Under the pieces are notes generated by a model. That model did not search any database. It saw nothing but the letters and a program-made list of their open reading frames with translations, and had not been told where the DNA came from. Positions 37,001 to 45,656 of a DNA stretch of 64,000 nt are shown here, one piece after another. Source of the stretch: Betaproteobacteria bacterium (GTDB lineage: Bacteria; Pseudomonadota; Gammaproteobacteria; Burkholderiales; Burkholderiaceae_C); NCBI GenBank assembly GCA_016704535.1, contig JADIZZ010000023.1, forward strand, positions 62,001 through 126,000. The letters run 5' to 3'. Position 1 is the stretch's first letter, and each line of letters begins with the position of its first letter. The position numbers and the translations under genes are program-made.

Positions 37001-37960
37001 ATGAATCCCATCCACCGTGCCGCCTGCGGCGCTCTGCTCGCCGCCACCGTGGCACTCACGTCGCTGGCCCACGCCGAGGCGCCGCTGGCGCAAGGCCAGG
37101 CACCCGGCTGGTACCGCATGAAGCTGGGCAAGTTCGAAGTGACCGCGCTGTCCGACGGCACCGTCAAGCTGCCCGTCGACCAGCTGCTCAGCAACGTCAA
37201 GGCCGCCACTGTGCAACAGATGCTGGCACGGGCCTACCTCAAGGCGCCGGTGGAGACCAGCGTCAACGGCTACCTCGTCAACACCGGCGCCAAGCTGGTG
37301 CTCATCGATACCGGTGCGGCCGGCCTCTTCGGCCCCACGCTGGGCAAGCTGGTGGCCAACCTGAAGGCCAGCGGCTACCAGCCCGAGCAGGTCGACGAGA
37401 TCTACATCACCCACATGCACCCCGACCATGTCGGCGGACTGGTGGCCGACGGAAAGCCGGTGTTCCCCAATGCCGTGGTGCGCGCCGACACGCGGGAAGG
37501 CGGCTACTGGCTCGACGCCGCCAACATGGACAAGGCGCCGGCCGACGCCAAGGGCTTTTTCCAGGGCGCGATGGCCTCGCTGAACCCCTACGTGGCCGCC
37601 GGCAAGCTGAAGGCCTTCGACGGCGAGACCGAACTGGTGCCCGGCATCCGTGCCATGCCGGCACGCGGCCACACGCCGGGCCACACCGTCTATGTCGTCG
37701 AGAGCGACGGCCACAAGCTCGTCGTCTGGGGCGATCTGATGCACGTCGCCGCGGTGCAGTTCGCGATGCCGCAGGTCACCATCGCCTTCGACGTCGACGC
37801 CAAGGCCGCGGCGCCGCAGCGCCAGAAGCACTACGCCGACGCGGCGAAGAAGGGCTATTTCGTGGCCGTCGCCCATGTGTCCTTCCCCGGTATCGGCCAG
37901 CTGCGCGCCGACGGGAAGGGTTACACGTGGCTGCCGGCGAACTACGTCTCGGCCCCCTGA
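37001..37960 (+). CDS. Secreted MBL-fold metallo-hydrolase
   Basis: A 319-residue metallo-beta-lactamase-fold protein with a signal peptide (residues 1-25, cleavage after LAHA). The zinc motif is THMHPDH, with His138, His140, Asp142 and His143. Further ligands are in GHTPGHTVYVV and VAHVSFPG. The family includes lactonases and hydrolases, so the substrate is open; the periplasmic location excludes most intracellular roles. No antibiotic-resistance role is implied. Confidence 0.85.
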   Translation: MNPIHRAACGALLAATVALTSLAHAEAPLAQGQAPGWYRMKLGKFEVTALSDGTVKLPVDQLLSNVKAATVQQMLARAYLKAPVETSVNGYLVNTGAKLVLIDTGAAGLFGPTLGKLVANLKASGYQPEQVDEIYITHMHPDHVGGLVADGKPVFPNAVVRADTREGGYWLDAANMDKAPADAKGFFQGAMASLNPYVAAGKLKAFDGETELVPGIRAMPARGHTPGHTVYVVESDGHKLVVWGDLMHVAAVQFAMPQVTIAFDVDAKAAAPQRQKHYADAAKKGYFVAVAHVSFPGIGQLRADGKGYTWLPANYVSAP

Positions 37961-37980
37961 CGCCCGAGGTCGACGGCGCG

Positions 37981-38541
37981 ATGCGCCTGGTGCGGCCGGC
38001 CGCCGAGCACCTGGCCAGCTTCGCCGACGCACTGCAGCGGGGCTGGTCGCCCGACACGCTGCGCGCGGCGGTGGCCCAGGAGACGCTGGATCGGGTGCGC
38101 GCCGACCCCGAGGATTTCCTGCGCCTGACCGAAGACCCGCAGGGCCTGGGGCCGCCCTTCGCGCTGCCCGACGGCACGCTGGTGGCGCGCCTGCCCGGCA
38201 TCGTGCGCTGGATGTGGGACGCGGAAGGCTTCGCCGGCAGCATCAACCTGCGCTGGCCGCGGGACCTGGGGCATCTGCCCCCACACGTCCTGGGCCACGT
38301 CGGCTACGCGGTGGTGCCGTGGAAACGCGGTCGCGGTTACGCAACCCGTGCCCTGAGCCTACTGCTGCCCTTGGCACGCGCCCAGGGACTGTTGTTCTTG
38401 GAGATCACCACCGACGCGACGAACCTAGTGTCGCAGCGGGTGATCACACGCAACGGAGGCGTGCTGGTGGCGCGCTTCGACAAGCCGGTGGCCTACGGCG
38501 GTGCGCCCAGCTTGCGTTTCCGCATCGATCTCGGCGTTTGA
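37981..38541 (+). CDS. GNAT family N-acetyltransferase
   Basis: A 186-residue acetyltransferase. VGYAVVPWKRGRGYATRAL (about 115-133) contains the acetyl-CoA pyrophosphate loop (R/Q-x-x-G-x-G/A), and EITTDATNLVSQRVITRNGG is the conserved C-terminal part of this subgroup. The substrate is unknown. The ATG is 20 bases after the metallo-hydrolase stop. It converges on the 45-residue membrane protein gene. Confidence 0.8.
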   Translation: MRLVRPAAEHLASFADALQRGWSPDTLRAAVAQETLDRVRADPEDFLRLTEDPQGLGPPFALPDGTLVARLPGIVRWMWDAEGFAGSINLRWPRDLGHLPPHVLGHVGYAVVPWKRGRGYATRALSLLLPLARAQGLLFLEITTDATNLVSQRVITRNGGVLVARFDKPVAYGGAPSLRFRIDLGV

Positions 38542-38550
38542 GGCCGGGGA

Positions 38551-38688
38551 TCAGCAACTCTGCCGCATGGCGCTTTCGATGAGACGCTTTTCGACCTCGG
38601 GGTGCGTGGCCATGAAGTCAAGGTAGGCGCGCATCGCCCAGACTTGAAAACCGATGAGCAAGGCAAAGAGTGCAATGATGATGTACAT
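38551..38688 (-). CDS. Small single-helix membrane protein
   Basis: A 45-residue protein: a hydrophobic helix at 2-20 (YIIIALFALLIGFQVWAM) and an amphipathic tail ending in Cys. I do not recognise a family. On the minus strand TAAGAT (38720-38725), next to an inverted repeat AGGGT-AA-ACCCT (38725-38736), could be its -10 and operator. Coding evidence is only the good hydrophobic pattern, so confidence is moderate. It lies downstream of imuB. Confidence 0.45.
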   Translation of the reverse strand: MYIIIALFALLIGFQVWAMRAYLDFMATHPEVEKRLIESAMRQSC

Positions 38689-38832
38689 GGTGGGTGCTTC
38701 AAGGGAAGTGGATGGAGGCATCTTAGGGTAAACCCTTAACTTCAGGTTGAGCGCCGTCAATAACCCTGCCGTGGGGATGCAACGTGTACCGCTCTTGCGA
38801 CACGCAGACCACCCTCGCGCGCCGAGCACGGC

Positions 38833-40398
38833 TCAGGCAAAGCGCCCCTGCAGGAACCATTGCACTTCGCCTGCCACCTCGGGCAGGCGGCCGCGCCAGA
38901 CCCAGACCAGCGAAGCGTCGTCGGCCTGGGCAATGAAGTAGTCGCGCGCGGCGGGTTCGCCGTCCCACCAGCCGGTTTCGATGCGTTCGGGGCCGCTCAG
39001 CAGCTGCAGCGGGCGGCCCTGCAGCAGCGGCAGGGTGTCGCGCTCGGCCAGCGGCAGCGGCTCGGGCAGCAGCCAGGCCGGGCGGTGCAGCGGCAACGCG
39101 GTACTCATCGCGGCGACGGCAGCCGCTGCGGTGGACGGCCCCGCCGCCGCCGTGGACAGCGCCACGGCGGCGGCGCCCTGTGCCGGCACGGCGCGGCTGG
39201 CGCGTTCGGGGCGGTGGTCGGCCACCGCCATCAGGCGCTGCACCTGGTCGTCGCCCAGCCGGGCACGCAGGCGTTCCAGCAGACGCGCCAGGCCTTCGGC
39301 TTCGCTGGCCTGCGTGGGAAAGAGTTCGCCATTCGGCGCCTCGCCGGCCACCAGCTGGCTGCATTGCAGCTGCAGTTCCAGCGTCGGCGCGGCCAGCACC
39401 ACGTGGGCCAGGCGTTCGCGCAGCAGCAACTGCAGGTGGGCGGGGGCCAGCGAGGGTTCGGCCAGGGCGACCTGCAGTTCGGTGGCCGGCACCGCGGCCT
39501 GGCGTTGGCGCTCGTGGCGCATGCGCAGCGTGAAGGCGCCCACGCGGGCATGCCGCGCCTGCGCCCAGGCCACCAGCCGCGCCAGCAACACGCTGGCGCC
39601 ATGAAGCACCTGCTCGCTGCTGTCGGCGCGCGCGAAGAGTTCGAGCCGGCTGTCGAAACGCGCCGGCAAGGTGACCCAGCGCCGCAGGTCGGGCTGGCGG
39701 CCGAGGGCGCGGTCGAGTTCGTCCAGCAGTTCGGCACCGAAGCGCCGTGCCAGCCCGTCGCGCGGCAGCGCACGCAGGTCGGACAGTCGGTGCAGGCCCA
39801 TGCCCTGCAGTGTTTCCCCGCGCGCGCGGCCCGAGCCCAGCAGCGCCATCGGTGCCGCGTCGAGCAGGGCCTGCAGCGCGGTGGTGTCGGTGGCATGCGG
39901 GCCGGTCACCAGCGCGGCCGGGTCGCGGCGCCCCGGCAGGCTGGGGAACCATTGCGCCAGCAGCGCCGCGCCGAGCGCGGTGGGCGCGGCGGCGATCTGC
40001 ACGCGGTGGCCCAGCGGTGCCAGTGCCGCGACCAGGCGCCGGTGCAACGCCGCCAGGTCGCCGAAGAGGCGCAGGCTGGCCTGCACTTCCAGCAGCACGG
40101 TCTGCGTGTCGTGCAGCGTGACCGAGGGCGTGTAAGTCAGCGCCGCATGGGCCACGGCCTGCAGCGCGGCTGCTTCGCGCGCCGGGCTCGCTTCGGCGGG
40201 CAGCAGATCGGCGGCCAGCGCCAGTGCGGTGGCGCGCTTCATACCGAGGCGGATGCCACAGGCCGCTGCCGCCGAGTTGGCGCTGTGCACGCGGTGGTTG
40301 GCCAGCAGCACCACCGGCCGCGCGGCGGCTTCGGCCGGCAACGTGGCGCAGAAGGCTTCCAGCGAAAGCAGCGGCAGGTGCAGGGCGAGCCAGCGCAT
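38833..40398 (-). CDS. imuB: ImuB, catalytically inactive Y-family polymerase-like protein
   Basis: A 521-residue DinB-like protein. The N-terminal polymerase motif, DxD in active enzymes, reads LALHLPLLSLEAF here, and the second acidic motif is replaced too, so it cannot polymerise DNA. That is the hallmark of ImuB, which links ImuA, DnaE2 and the sliding clamp in induced mutagenesis. The finger/little-finger parts are recognisable (LADLLPAEAS; TLQGMGLHRLSDLRALP, a helix-hairpin-helix). It lies 48 bases after imuA in an SOS-controlled unit. The usual third gene, dnaE2, does not follow. Confidence 0.88.
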   Translation of the reverse strand: MRWLALHLPLLSLEAFCATLPAEAAARPVVLLANHRVHSANSAAAACGIRLGMKRATALALAADLLPAEASPAREAAALQAVAHAALTYTPSVTLHDTQTVLLEVQASLRLFGDLAALHRRLVAALAPLGHRVQIAAAPTALGAALLAQWFPSLPGRRDPAALVTGPHATDTTALQALLDAAPMALLGSGRARGETLQGMGLHRLSDLRALPRDGLARRFGAELLDELDRALGRQPDLRRWVTLPARFDSRLELFARADSSEQVLHGASVLLARLVAWAQARHARVGAFTLRMRHERQRQAAVPATELQVALAEPSLAPAHLQLLLRERLAHVVLAAPTLELQLQCSQLVAGEAPNGELFPTQASEAEGLARLLERLRARLGDDQVQRLMAVADHRPERASRAVPAQGAAAVALSTAAAGPSTAAAAVAAMSTALPLHRPAWLLPEPLPLAERDTLPLLQGRPLQLLSGPERIETGWWDGEPAARDYFIAQADDASLVWVWRGRLPEVAGEVQWFLQGRFA

Positions 40399-40446
40399 GG
40401 CGGGATGGGGAAAGGCCGGACACGCGGCGCTGCGCGGGGCCGGCTT

Positions 40447-41310
40447 TCAGCGGACGCCGGCCGGGCGCGCCGCGGCCGGCGCAGCGGCGTCGAGCGGGTG
40501 GGCAGGTACGCCGGCCGGACCGGCCCGCTGCAGCGCACGCGCCAGTGCCATCGCCGACAGCACCGCCGGCAGCGCCAGCACCAGCGGCTGCGCCGGCGGC
40601 GGGCCGCGGCGCTTGAGCAGGGTCAGGCGCAGCAGGTCGGGCCCGGCGCTGGCCAGCAGCAGGCGCAGCGGCGCGGCGCTGGGCTGGCTGCGCAGTTGCG
40701 CGTCGCGCAGCAGGAAGGCCGGGCCGACGTGCGACTGCGCCGCCAGTTGCAGACGGCGCAGCGCGTCGGCCGGCAGCCGCGCCGGCAGCCAGGCGAGCAC
40801 AGCACCGACATGGCCGCTCTTCAACGCCTGTTCCAGGGCCCACAGCACGTCGGCCGCCGGCAGCAGGCTGCGGGCACGGCCTTTCAGGCCGCCATGCCGC
40901 CCGCCACGCGCCTGCACCACCACCAGCCGCTGCAGGTCGAGGCCCAGTGCGCCCAGCGCCCAGGCGCAGGGCGCGGCGGGCGGGTCGAAACACATCACGC
41001 AGCGCTGCTGTTGCTGCAGCGCCGCCAGCGCCGGCGCCAGCAGACGCAGTTCACCGATGCCGGGGTGCGGCAGCAGCAGTTCGGTGAGCGTGCCCGCCGG
41101 CCAGCCGCCGCCTGGCAGTTGGACGTCTAGCTCGGGGTAGCCGCTGGCCAGTACGGCCGCGACCGGCTGGCCCAGCTGGTGGGCGCGCCACAGCGCCGGG
41201 TGCAGGGTTTCAGGGGCCAGCCCGCGCAGGCCGGGCGCACCCCCACCCGGGGGCCGCACGGCGGCGACAGGCGCCAGGGCAACAGCAGAACGCACAAGGG
41301 AAACAGCCAC
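40447..41310 (-). CDS. imuA: ImuA, translesion-synthesis associated protein
   Basis: A 287-residue RecA/SulA-like protein of the mutagenesis cassette. LHPALWRAHQLG (about 36-47) and GYPELDVQLPGGGWPAGTLTELL (57-79, a degenerate P-loop) are typical of ImuA. Residues 180-287 are Ala/Pro-rich. The start GTG at 41310 has no Shine-Dalgarno, but TACAGT lies exactly 6 bases before it, inside the LexA box. So the mRNA is probably leaderless and LexA should cover the -10. Confidence 0.85.
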   Translation of the reverse strand: MAVSLVRSAVALAPVAAVRPPGGGAPGLRGLAPETLHPALWRAHQLGQPVAAVLASGYPELDVQLPGGGWPAGTLTELLLPHPGIGELRLLAPALAALQQQQRCVMCFDPPAAPCAWALGALGLDLQRLVVVQARGGRHGGLKGRARSLLPAADVLWALEQALKSGHVGAVLAWLPARLPADALRRLQLAAQSHVGPAFLLRDAQLRSQPSAAPLRLLLASAGPDLLRLTLLKRRGPPPAQPLVLALPAVLSAMALARALQRAGPAGVPAHPLDAAAPAAARPAGVR

Positions 41311-41316
41311 CCAAAG

Positions 41317-41333
41317 ACTGTACGTTCATACAG
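41317..41333 (-). promoter_or_regulatory. LexA (SOS) box overlapping the imuA -10 element
   Basis: CTG-TACGTTCATA-CAG (41318-41333) with flanking A and T is a near-consensus SOS box. On the minus strand its last bases form TACAGT (41322-41317), 6 bases before the imuA GTG. Repressor binding would block the promoter core directly. Confidence 0.85.
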
Positions 41334-41371
41334 TATTTCGGGCAAGCGCCGTGCGCCAGTAGCCCGGGAGC

Positions 41372-42361
41372 TCAATCCAGCGCGATGACGGTGTCGGTCT
41401 CGCCTGGCACGCAACCCTCGGCGATGGGCTCGCCACCCCGCCGCACCACCACGTGATGGGTGTTGTGGCAGAACTCCAGCCGCGTCGCGCCGGGCAGCTG
41501 GGCCTGCATGAAGGCGTCGATGGCCGCCGGCATGCTGACGCGGTAAATATTGCTGGCCTGGTCTTCAGCCGGGTGGTCGTCGTTGTGCAGCCAGGGCACG
41601 AAGGCGGCGGCCCACATCAGCGGCCGCCAGCCGACGTCGATGACGCTGGGCACGTAGCCTTGCGCCTGCAACCAGGCCTGGGCACGCGAGCGAAGCGAGC
41701 TTGGGTGACTTCCGCGCAGCGTGCCTGCAGGGGCATCGGCCTCGTGCAGCCGCCCGCGCGCGGCGGCCAGCACTTCCACCACCCACTGGTTGCAGTTCTG
41801 GTACCGCAGGCTGAAGGGATAGGCGTTGGCACTGTAGGTGGCGCCCAGCAACTGCAGCGCCAGGCGCTTGTCGAGCACGGCCTGCTCGATCTCGGCGGCC
41901 TCGGGTTCGGGCAGCAGCAGCACCGAGACATAGCCGATGTTCGGCTCGTTCATGCCCAGCACGAAGGCCAGCATGCCCTGGTCGAAGATGCGCGGCTCCT
42001 GCTCGTCGCAGGCGTAGTAGAGCTGGCGCACGGCCCAGCCCGTGTCCAGACTGCCCTGCAGGCTGAAACCGGCGTGCGAATAGCGGATACCGAAACGGGC
42101 CAGGTCCAGGCCCGATCGCGCCACCAGTGCCAAGCGCCGGCCCGACTTGTCGAGCTCGGCCTTGATGGCCGCACCAAAGCGGAAGAGCCTGTCCTTCTGC
42201 GCGGCGTCCAGCGCGTCGGCCGGATCGCAGGCGCGAAGCGTGCCGGCGTGGGTGCTGGTGCTGGCCAAGGTGGCCAGCACCAGCACCAGCGCGGCAACGC
42301 AGGGGGCCGCCCAGCCCGGCTTCAGAGTCGCACGACTTTGGTCTGCAGCTCGCGGAACCAC
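41372..42361 (-). CDS. DUF2145 protein, copy A
   Basis: A DUF2145 protein of 329 residues from the GTG at 42361; a CTG at 42325 overlapping the upstream stop would give a cleaner signal peptide (LKPGWAAPCVAALVLVLA). Conserved blocks include a His in RYSHAGF (His96), a Cys in QNCNQWVVE (Cys190), RAQAWLQ and DDHP. The His-then-Cys order recalls permuted NlpC/P60 papain-like hydrolases; that is my inference. It overlaps the small secreted protein gene and lies upstream of the SOS-boxed imuA, in a separate transcript. Copy B, at 44850-45656, has Ser in place of this Cys. Confidence 0.75.
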   Translation of the reverse strand: MVPRAADQSRATLKPGWAAPCVAALVLVLATLASTSTHAGTLRACDPADALDAAQKDRLFRFGAAIKAELDKSGRRLALVARSGLDLARFGIRYSHAGFSLQGSLDTGWAVRQLYYACDEQEPRIFDQGMLAFVLGMNEPNIGYVSVLLLPEPEAAEIEQAVLDKRLALQLLGATYSANAYPFSLRYQNCNQWVVEVLAAARGRLHEADAPAGTLRGSHPSSLRSRAQAWLQAQGYVPSVIDVGWRPLMWAAAFVPWLHNDDHPAEDQASNIYRVSMPAAIDAFMQAQLPGATRLEFCHNTHHVVVRRGGEPIAEGCVPGETDTVIALD

Positions 42362-42813
42362 TCGTCGGCCAGTACCAGGAAGAAGGGCTTCTTCGCCGTG
42401 CCGGCGGCGAATTCAAGACCGTAGGCGCGCGCCTTGGCGGTGATCACGCTGCCCCGGCCCAGACGGCTCTGGTCATAGGCTTCCTGGGGCATGTAGAGGA
42501 AAAACTCGTTCGTCTTGGCGACGGTAGCGCCTTCGCCGGCCACGGCGTGCAGCTTCAAGCGCACGGTGCCCGCACGCGCCGGGGCGTCGGCGACTTCGAT
42601 GATGCGGTAGTCACCGTCGGCCACCTTCCTTTCCCCGGAGGAGCTGTCGCTGGAGGTCTCGAAGGAGGTCGAACTGCTGCCCACCGAGGCGGACGAGCCA
42701 TCGGACGACGCCGACGAAGCCGAGCCGCTGGCCGCGGCGGGCAGAGCGACGGCACCCAGCAGCAGAGCCAGCGCCGAAAGACGGGAAATCGCGCGGGGCG
42801 TGACTTGCATCAT
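42322..42813 (-). CDS. Small secreted protein, partner of DUF2145 copy A
   Basis: A 163-residue protein with a signal peptide (cleavage near PAAASG, residue 28), a Ser-rich linker (about 29-60) and a folded C-terminal part from DGDYRIIEVADA. The segment FFLYMPQEAYDQS resembles AIAFIPNEIGKAL of the equivalent protein beside copy B. Its 3' end overlaps the start of DUF2145 copy A by 40 bases. AAGGGG lies about 9 bases before the ATG. Function unknown; location periplasmic or surface by signal. Confidence 0.65.
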   Translation of the reverse strand: MMQVTPRAISRLSALALLLGAVALPAAASGSASSASSDGSSASVGSSSTSFETSSDSSSGERKVADGDYRIIEVADAPARAGTVRLKLHAVAGEGATVAKTNEFFLYMPQEAYDQSRLGRGSVITAKARAYGLEFAAGTAKKPFFLVLADEWFRELQTKVVRL

Positions 42814-42927
42814 GGGAGTAGCCCCTTCAGAGGTGATTCGCCGTCATGCTAGCGCAGCAGGGCCAAAGGCCTGCACGCGACTGTGAAACGGCTCGCAAGC
42901 GGCACGCCGGCGGTGCCCACGCGGCAT

Positions 42928-44808
42928 TCAGGCGGCCAGCAGGCCGGCCACGCGCTCACGCAGCGCCGCCGGCGTGACCTGCGTCGCCGGCAACGACGGC
43001 CCGGCCACCAGGCCCACCGGGCTGAAGAGGCCGCGGCGGAAGGGCCTGACCATCGCCGTGCCGCCCTCGACGCGCGAGAAGTAGCTGCCCCACAGGTTCT
43101 GCAGCGCCAGCGGCACCACCGGCACCGGGTGGGTCTGCAGGATCTTCATCACGCCGCCCTTGAACTCGCCCAGGCTGCCATCACGCGTGATGCCGCCTTC
43201 GGGAAAGATGGCCAGCAGGTCGCCTTCGTCCAGCACCTGCCGCGCCTGTGCGAAGGCGCGTTCGTAGGCTGCCGGGTCGTCCTTCTGCGGTGCGATGGGG
43301 ATGGCCTTGCCAAGGCGGAACAGCCAGCCCAGCACCGGCGTGGCGAAGATGCGGTGGTCCATGATGAAGCGGATGGGCCGCGGGCTGGCGGCCATCAGCA
43401 GCACGGCGTCGACGAAGCTGACGTGGTTGCACACCAGGATGGCCGCGCCTTCGGTGGGAATGTGCTCGTCACCGCGCACCTGGAAGCGGTAGACCACGCG
43501 CGTGAGCAGGAAGGCGACGAAGCGCAGCAGGTACTCGGGCACGAGCAGGAAGATGTAGCCGGCCACCACCGCATTGAGCAGCCCGACGACGAGGAAGACC
43601 TGCGGGATCGTGAAGCCGGCACTCAGCAAGACGCCCACGCCCAGGGCGCTGACGATCATGAAGAGCGCGTTGAGGATGTTGTTCGCCGCGATGATGCGCG
43701 CTCGGTGCGTGGGCGGGCAGCGCAGCTGGATCAGCGCGTACATCGGCACGCTGTAGATGCCGGCGAAGAGCGACAGCAAGGCCAGGTCGGCCATCACGCG
43801 CCAGTGCGCAGGCTGGGCGACGAAGGCCGCCAGCGTCAGCCGCTCGGCGGGCGGCAGGCCGCGCGACGCGAAGTACAAGTCGATGGCGAAGACGCTCATG
43901 CCCAGCGCGCCCATGGGCACAAGGCCAATCTCGACATGCCGCTTGGACAGCACCTCGCACAGCAGCGCGCCGATGCCGATGCCGACGGAGAACACCACCA
44001 GCAGCAGCGAAGCCACCTGTTCGTTGCCGTGCAGCACGTCGCGCGCGAAGGCCGGGAACATGCTGAGGAAGACCGAACCGAAGAACCACATCCAGCTGAT
44101 GCCCAGCACCGAGCGGAAGACGACCACGTTGCCGTGTGCCAGCACCAGGTTGCGCCAGGTCTCGGTGAAGGGGTTCCAGTTGATCTTCAGCTCGGGGTCG
44201 GTGGCCGGCGACAGCGGCACCGCCTGTGCCATCACACGACCCAGCACCGCCACGCCGAAACACGCCGCGGCCACGTACTGCGGGCCGACGCCGGGCACGG
44301 CGATCAACAGCCCGCCGGCCACCTGGCCCAGCAGGATGGCGACGAAGGTGCCCATCTCGACCATGCCATTGCCGCCGGTGAGCTCGCGCTCGTTCAGATG
44401 CTGCGGCAGGTAGGCGAACTTCACCGGCCCGAAGAGCGTGCTGTGCAGCCCCATCAGGAACACGCAGCCCAGCAGCAGCGGCACGTTCTGCGCCACGAAA
44501 CCCCAGCCGGCGATCACCATGATGGCGATCTCCAGCGTCTTCACGAAGCGGATCAGCCTTTCCTTCGGATGCTTGTCGGCGAGCTGCCCACTGGTGGCCG
44601 AGAACAGCAGGAAGGGCAGGATGAACAGCGCGCCGATCGCCAGCCCGGCCAGCGAGGCCGGCAGCCAGTTCACCTGCAGCTGGTAGGTGACGAGCACCGT
44701 GAACGCGAACTTGAAGAGGTTGTCGTTGCCCGCGCCCAGGAACTGCACCCAGAAGAAGGGGGCGAAGCGGCGCTGGCGCAGCAGGGCGAACTGGTTGGGG
44801 TGTTCCAT
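42928..44808 (-). CDS. LplT-type lysophospholipid transporter fused to PlsC-type acyltransferase
   Basis: A 626-residue two-domain membrane protein. Residues 1-425 form a 12-helix MFS transporter of LplT type (FLGAGNDNLFKFAF at 23-36; SATSGQLADKHPKERLIR). Residues ~440-626 are a lysophosphatidate-type acyltransferase with H462-x4-D467 (NHVSFVD) and FPEGG at 535-539. In E. coli LplT works with Aas, which has acyltransferase plus acyl-ACP synthetase domains; here the synthetase domain is absent. It should flip lysophospholipids inward and re-acylate them. It sits between the two DUF2145 modules, 41 bases after copy B. Confidence 0.88.
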   Translation of the reverse strand: MEHPNQFALLRQRRFAPFFWVQFLGAGNDNLFKFAFTVLVTYQLQVNWLPASLAGLAIGALFILPFLLFSATSGQLADKHPKERLIRFVKTLEIAIMVIAGWGFVAQNVPLLLGCVFLMGLHSTLFGPVKFAYLPQHLNERELTGGNGMVEMGTFVAILLGQVAGGLLIAVPGVGPQYVAAACFGVAVLGRVMAQAVPLSPATDPELKINWNPFTETWRNLVLAHGNVVVFRSVLGISWMWFFGSVFLSMFPAFARDVLHGNEQVASLLLVVFSVGIGIGALLCEVLSKRHVEIGLVPMGALGMSVFAIDLYFASRGLPPAERLTLAAFVAQPAHWRVMADLALLSLFAGIYSVPMYALIQLRCPPTHRARIIAANNILNALFMIVSALGVGVLLSAGFTIPQVFLVVGLLNAVVAGYIFLLVPEYLLRFVAFLLTRVVYRFQVRGDEHIPTEGAAILVCNHVSFVDAVLLMAASPRPIRFIMDHRIFATPVLGWLFRLGKAIPIAPQKDDPAAYERAFAQARQVLDEGDLLAIFPEGGITRDGSLGEFKGGVMKILQTHPVPVVPLALQNLWGSYFSRVEGGTAMVRPFRRGLFSPVGLVAGPSLPATQVTPAALRERVAGLLAA

Positions 44809-44849
44809 GACCGACCGGACTCTAGCCCTTCCCTCTGCAGGCTTGCGGC

Positions 44850-45656
44850 CTAACGCACGACCTGCACGCGGCCGGCCAGCGCCGCACGCTCCAGCCACTG
44901 GAACACCGAGTCGGCGGTGACGGTCTCGATGCGGTCGCCGTAGCGCTTGTCGTTCGGGTGGTCGTCGAAGGCGATGTTGGCCGCCGTCATGCGCGCGCCC
45001 AGGCGTGTCATCGCATTCAGGCGCAGTGTGCTCGGCTGATAGCCCTTGAACTGCAGCCAAGCCTGGGCACGTTCACGCGTCGAGGCGCCGGGCTCCATCG
45101 CCATCGCCAGCGTCTCGATGGCCCACTGATTGCTCTGCTGGTAGCGTTGCGCCCAGGGGTAGGCCAGCATGTTGTAGTCGGCCTGGTGCAGGCGCTGCAC
45201 GTTGACGTTGTCGTGCAGCAGCGCGTGCAGCTTCATCTGCACCTCGGGCGCGAGCACGGCAAAGCCGGCGCGGTACTCCCAGGGATCGTCGAGGAAGAAT
45301 TCGCCCAGGCCCTGGCGGTAGAGGTCGGCCTGCGGGCTGCCGCACTGGTTCAGCTTGTGGACCACGCGCCAGCGCACGCCGGTGTCGCTGGTTTCCTTGT
45401 AGGCCAGGCCCAGGTGACTCCAGCGCAGGCCGTACTTCGACAGGTCCTGCCCGGCGCGCGCCAGCACCACGACCTCGGCGCCACTGGCGTCCAGCGCCCG
45501 TGCGGTGCGGTCGGCCAGGTCCATGCCACGCGCCACGCTGCTGGCCTGCGGCGGGCGGGCCTCGCAGGTGCGGCCGGCGTGGGCCGGGATGGCGGTCATG
45601 GCCGGCAGTGCAATGGCCAGCGCCAAGGCGGCGAAGCTGAAACGCGGCGAGTTCAT
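44850..45656 (-). CDS. DUF2145 protein, copy B
   Basis: A 268-residue secreted DUF2145 paralogue with a clear signal peptide (1-27, cleavage after PAHA). It shares blocks with copy A: His81 in RWSHLGL, RYQQSNQWAIE, RAQAWLQ, GYQPS and FDDHP. The position of the candidate nucleophile Cys190 of copy A is Ser175 here, so the protein may be catalytically altered or a binding form. Start ATG overlaps the stop of the preceding small protein (ATGA). The lplT-plsC fusion follows 41 bases later. Confidence 0.78.
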   Translation of the reverse strand: MNSPRFSFAALALAIALPAMTAIPAHAGRTCEARPPQASSVARGMDLADRTARALDASGAEVVVLARAGQDLSKYGLRWSHLGLAYKETSDTGVRWRVVHKLNQCGSPQADLYRQGLGEFFLDDPWEYRAGFAVLAPEVQMKLHALLHDNVNVQRLHQADYNMLAYPWAQRYQQSNQWAIETLAMAMEPGASTRERAQAWLQFKGYQPSTLRLNAMTRLGARMTAANIAFDDHPNDKRYGDRIETVTADSVFQWLERAALAGRVQVVR

